Assembly: GCA_046538075.1 (NCBI GenBank) | Contig: JBKHJN010000008.1 | Location: forward strand, 1-64,000 | Reading direction: 5' to 3' | Origin: Desulfobacca_B sp046538075 | Lineage (GTDB): Bacteria; Desulfobacterota; Desulfobaccia; Desulfobaccales; Desulfobaccaceae | Length of the DNA stretch: 64,000 nucleotides | In this document: piece after piece, positions 61,352-64,000 of the stretch | How the letters are laid out: each line of letters opens with the position of its first letter | How positions within the stretch are numbered: position 1 is the stretch's first letter | Notes under the pieces: generated by a model | Seen by the model: only the letters and a program-made list of their open reading frames with translations | What the model was told of the DNA's origin: nothing | Databases searched by the model: none | Program-made: the position numbers and the translations under genes

Positions 61352-63403
61352 ATGGCGGGCGAAGCCAGGCTAAAAAAAATCCGCAATATCGGCATCATTG
61401 CCCATATTGATGCGGGGAAAACCACTCTCACCGAGCGCATCCTCTATTACACGGGCCGCACCTACAAAATGGGCGAAGTCCACAACGGCGCCGCAGTGAT
61501 GGACTGGATGCCAGAAGAGCAGGAGCGCGGCATTACCATTACCTCAGCAGTTACCACCTGTAATTGGCAAGGGGCCACCATCAACCTCATCGACACCCCC
61601 GGACATGTGGATTTTACCGTTGAGGTGGAAAGGTCGCTGCGGGTATTGGACGGTGCCATCGGGGTCTTCTGCGCGGTGGGCGGGGTCGAACCCCAGTCGG
61701 AGACCGTCTGGCATCAGGCCGATAAATATCGGGTTCCCAAGCTGGCCTTTATAAACAAGCTCGATCGCCTCGGGGCTGATTTCTGGGCCGCGGTGCAAAG
61801 TATGCGGGACAAATTGGGCGCTCATCCTCTGGTGCTGACCATCCCCATGGGTCAGGAGGACCAGTTCCGGGGGGTGATCGATCTTTTGCAGCAACGGGCC
61901 CTCATCTGGCACGATGAAACCTTGGGATCGACTTTTGATGTAGTTGACCTCCCCTCAGAATTCCAAGCCGAGGCTCAGGAAGCCCGGGAGACGTTATTGG
62001 AGTCACTGGCCGAAATCGATGACGACATCATGGAAGCCTATCTGAGTGAAAAGCCGCTGGAACCGGAGGCTATTCAGACCGCTTTGCATCGAGCTACCAT
62101 TGGCCTTAAAGGGGTGCCGGTCTATTGCGGGGCGGCCCTGAAGAACAAGGGCGTGCAACCCTTGCTGGATGGCATTGTCCACTATCTGCCCAATCCCACC
62201 GAGGTTGCCGCCGTTGTCGGGGAAAATCCCCAAACCAGAGTTAAAGAGACCCGTCCGGCACAAGACGATGCCCCTCTGGCGGCGTTGGCCTTTAAGATCA
62301 TGATGGATCAGGGGCGACGCCAGACCTTTGTTCGCATCTATTCCGGAATTTTGAAGATCGGCCAGGAGATTTATAATCCGGTAAAGGGCCTCACTGAAAA
62401 AGTAGCCCGGATTTTACGAATGCACGCCAATAAAAGGGAACGGCTGGACGAGGCGCGGACCGGCAGCATTGTCGCCCTGATGGGATTGAAAGCTACTACC
62501 ACCGGCGACACCCTGTGCAGTGCCGACCGGCCCATTATATTAGAGCCGATTTCTTCCTATGTTCCGGTGATTTCTCTGGCGGTTGAACCCAAAACCCGCG
62601 AAGATCAGGAAAAATTTGCCCTGGCCCTGAGCCGGCTGGCCGAAGAAGATCCCAGTCTGCGGGTCCAGACCGACGAGGATACCGGTCAGACGATTTTGTC
62701 GGGGATGGGCGAACTTCATTTAGAAGTTCTCATTCATCGTCTGAAGCGGGATTTTCAAACCGAGGTTACTGCCGGCCGACCCCAGGTAGTATACCGGGAA
62801 ACCGTTGCCCAGACCGCGGAGCAAAGCGGCGTCTTTGACCGCGAACTGGCCGGTAAACATCATTATGCCCAGGTGAAAGTGCGCCTCTCCCCCCGGCCGA
62901 GGGGGGCGAGGAACCTTTTTGTCTCCCGGCTGGCGGATGATCATCCGGCCGTCGGCCTGGTGCCAATAATTCAGGCCGCAGTAGAGGAGGCTTTAGCCGC
63001 GGGCCCGGTCTTCGGCCACCCGATGACCGATGTCCAGGTTGAGTTGCTGGACGGCGAAGTCCGGGAAGGCCAGGCCACAGACATGGCCTTCCGGATAGCC
63101 GCTATGCTGGCGGTCAAACAGGGCTGCCAGGCGGCCCAGTCACTGTTGTTGGAACCGATCATGAGGGTGGAGGTCATTGCCCCCGAGGAGTTTATGGGAG
63201 AGGTGATCGGCGACTTCAACGCCCGCAAAGGCAAGATTGAGCAACTGCTGTCCAAAGGGCCGGTGCAGGTCCTTTCAGGCACGGCGCCGCTGGCGGAGCT
63301 GTTCGGCTATTCCACGGACTTGCGCTCGGCCACCCAGGGGCGCGGCACCTTCACCATGCAGTTTGACCACTTCGGTGTGGTAGAGCGCCGAAGTACAGCT
63401 TAA
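61352..63403 (+). CDS. fusA: elongation factor G
   Basis: GTPase that translocates tRNA and mRNA through the ribosome. The 683-residue protein has G1 AHIDAGKTT at 17-25, switch RGITITSA, DTPGHVDF and NKLD, with domain III (LSGMGELHLEVLIHRLKRDF) and domain V (GEVIGDFNARKGKIEQL). It is the canonical-motif EF-G of the window; the paralogue at 39422 has altered motifs. Placed beside ndk rather than the str operon, so a second copy in the ribosomal operon cannot be excluded. Confidence 0.94.
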   Translation: MAGEARLKKIRNIGIIAHIDAGKTTLTERILYYTGRTYKMGEVHNGAAVMDWMPEEQERGITITSAVTTCNWQGATINLIDTPGHVDFTVEVERSLRVLDGAIGVFCAVGGVEPQSETVWHQADKYRVPKLAFINKLDRLGADFWAAVQSMRDKLGAHPLVLTIPMGQEDQFRGVIDLLQQRALIWHDETLGSTFDVVDLPSEFQAEAQEARETLLESLAEIDDDIMEAYLSEKPLEPEAIQTALHRATIGLKGVPVYCGAALKNKGVQPLLDGIVHYLPNPTEVAAVVGENPQTRVKETRPAQDDAPLAALAFKIMMDQGRRQTFVRIYSGILKIGQEIYNPVKGLTEKVARILRMHANKRERLDEARTGSIVALMGLKATTTGDTLCSADRPIILEPISSYVPVISLAVEPKTREDQEKFALALSRLAEEDPSLRVQTDEDTGQTILSGMGELHLEVLIHRLKRDFQTEVTAGRPQVVYRETVAQTAEQSGVFDRELAGKHHYAQVKVRLSPRPRGARNLFVSRLADDHPAVGLVPIIQAAVEEALAAGPVFGHPMTDVQVELLDGEVREGQATDMAFRIAAMLAVKQGCQAAQSLLLEPIMRVEVIAPEEFMGEVIGDFNARKGKIEQLLSKGPVQVLSGTAPLAELFGYSTDLRSATQGRGTFTMQFDHFGVVERRSTA

Positions 63404-63441
63404 ATTTAACGATTGTTCAGTTCAAAGGAGATGTCACTTAG

Positions 63442-63861
63442 ATGGCACTAGAACAGACCCTCTCGATAATTAAACCGGATGGGGTGGCTCAGGGCCTGAT
63501 CGGCGAGGTGACGGCCCGCTTTGAAAAAAATGGCCTGAAGATTAGGGCCCTGAAAATGGTGCAGCTCACCAAGGCCCAGGCTCAGGCCTTCTACGCGGTG
63601 CACCGGGAAAAGAGTTTTTATGACAGTCTGACCGATTTTATGAGTTCGGGGCCGGCGGTGGTGCTCATCCTCGAAGGCGAGTCCGCGATTGAGCGCAACC
63701 GGGAGCTTATGGGCGCCACTGACTTTCGGCAGGCCGCACCGGGAACCATCCGGGCCGATTTTGCCTCCTCCATTGAGCAAAACATCGTCCATGGCTCCGA
63801 CAGCCCCCAGACTGCCCTTACTGAAATAGCATTTTTCTTCAACCACTTGGAAAAATTCTAA
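63442..63861 (+). CDS. ndk: nucleoside diphosphate kinase
   Basis: Equilibrates nucleoside di- and triphosphates through a phosphohistidine. The 139-residue protein has SIIKPDGVAQGLIGEV and the active-site NIVHGSDSP with His117. AAAGGAGATG precedes the ATG. It is between fusA and thiL, whose start abuts its stop. Confidence 0.97.
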   Translation: MALEQTLSIIKPDGVAQGLIGEVTARFEKNGLKIRALKMVQLTKAQAQAFYAVHREKSFYDSLTDFMSSGPAVVLILEGESAIERNRELMGATDFRQAAPGTIRADFASSIEQNIVHGSDSPQTALTEIAFFFNHLEKF

Positions 63862-64000
63862 ATGCCAGCCTGGCCTGCCGGGGAATGGGCTTTAATTGAA
63901 CAACTGGCCCAGGTATTCGGCCCTGCGCCCCCTGAGGTGGTCCAGGGCATCGGCGACGATTGCGCGGTCTTGGCCCTGACGCCGGAGGGTTATCTGCTGT
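63862..64000 (+). CDS. thiL: thiamine-monophosphate kinase, 5' part only
   Basis: The open frame begins at the ATG at 63862, directly after the ndk stop, and runs off the window edge. The visible 46 residues include WALIEQLAQVF and VVQGIGDDCAVLAL, the ThiL start with the metal-binding GDDCA. ThiL phosphorylates thiamine monophosphate to thiamine diphosphate. No ribosome site fits well, so coupling to ndk is likely. Confidence 0.85.
   Translation, partial: MPAWPAGEWALIEQLAQVFGPAPPEVVQGIGDDCAVLALTPEGYLL

Noticed and set aside
1..64000. tRNA, rRNA, RNase P RNA or SRP RNA genes
   Set aside because: I looked through the intergenic gaps for cloverleaf and GGTTCGA-type signals and saw none; an automated covariance search would be decisive.
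1..64000. CRISPR arrays, insertion sequences, prophage or attachment sites
   Set aside because: No regularly spaced repeats, no transposase or integrase domains, and no flanking inverted repeats were found.

Overview
The window is a dense, roughly 55% GC chromosomal segment of a Gram-negative, probably anaerobic bacterium, most likely a member of the Desulfobacterota (the former sulfate-reducing or syntrophic Deltaproteobacteria). The lineage is an inference from gene content: LptD and HldE (lipopolysaccharide), lipoprotein boxes, a CCG-type iron-sulfur protein of the LutA/heterodisulfide reductase style, a Tup-type tungstate transporter, cobyric acid synthase, a hexulose-phosphate synthase/isomerase pair and two EF-G paralogues. 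There are no phage genes, insertion sequences, CRISPR arrays, rRNA or tRNA genes that I can see. Nearly all of it is ordinary core chromosome.

Layout. 0-12 kb: lptD, UDP-glucose dehydrogenase, hldE, a PDZ-less HtrA protease, RNase R, a two-zinc-knuckle BCAM0308-type protein, then a formaldehyde/pentose module (6-phospho-3-hexuloisomerase and a hexulose-phosphate synthase fused to an RraA domain) and pcm. 12-22.5 kb: a shape operon on the minus strand (mreB-mreC-mreD-mrdA) diverges from the classic rpmH-rnpA-yidD-yidC-jag-mnmE-rsmG cluster on the plus strand. 22.5-25.6 kb: two orphan Dpp-type permeases and two small exported proteins. 25.8-30.3 kb (minus): TPR membrane protein, DHODH-like flavoprotein with a cysteine-rich tail, tsaE, CBS protein, NAD(P)HX repair enzyme. 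30.7-36.7 kb (plus): hisH-hisF, rpoH, a long TPR lipoprotein, a LolB-like lipoprotein, a Mut7-C protein. 37-41.5 kb: a divergent pair of exported TPR paralogues, then mogA, a MOSC protein and an EF-G-like GTPase. 41.8-47.3 kb: an ExeA-like ATPase with LysM plus a formylglycine-enzyme-fold protein, a WbaP-type sugar transferase, and a short MerR regulator preceded by a possible leader peptide. 47.5-59.2 kb: LutA-like protein, gpmA, a thioredoxin-fold protein, cobQ, pyrF, tupABC and a four-gene sugar-type ABC transporter. 59.2-64 kb: small zinc protein, 52-residue ORF, phosphoesterase, NUDIX, fusA, ndk and the start of thiL.

Functional links. Molybdenum/tungsten handling is represented three times (mogA, MOSC protein, tupABC), fitting tungsto- or molybdo-enzymes such as formate dehydrogenase elsewhere in the genome. 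Envelope construction is the other theme: LPS transport, heptose activation, cell-shape proteins, membrane insertase, lipoprotein handling and capsule/exopolysaccharide initiation.

Most unusual observations: a family of three exported single-TPR proteins sharing a C-x5-C motif; a tungstate permease gene (tupB) whose conserved N-terminus has no AUG, GUG or UUG start; a 36-codon ORF with a near-perfect Shine-Dalgarno and a hairpin between it and a MerR gene; a structured or operator-rich region ahead of the hexulose-phosphate genes; and GC-rich palindromic intergenic repeats. None of these proves a new system; they are leads.
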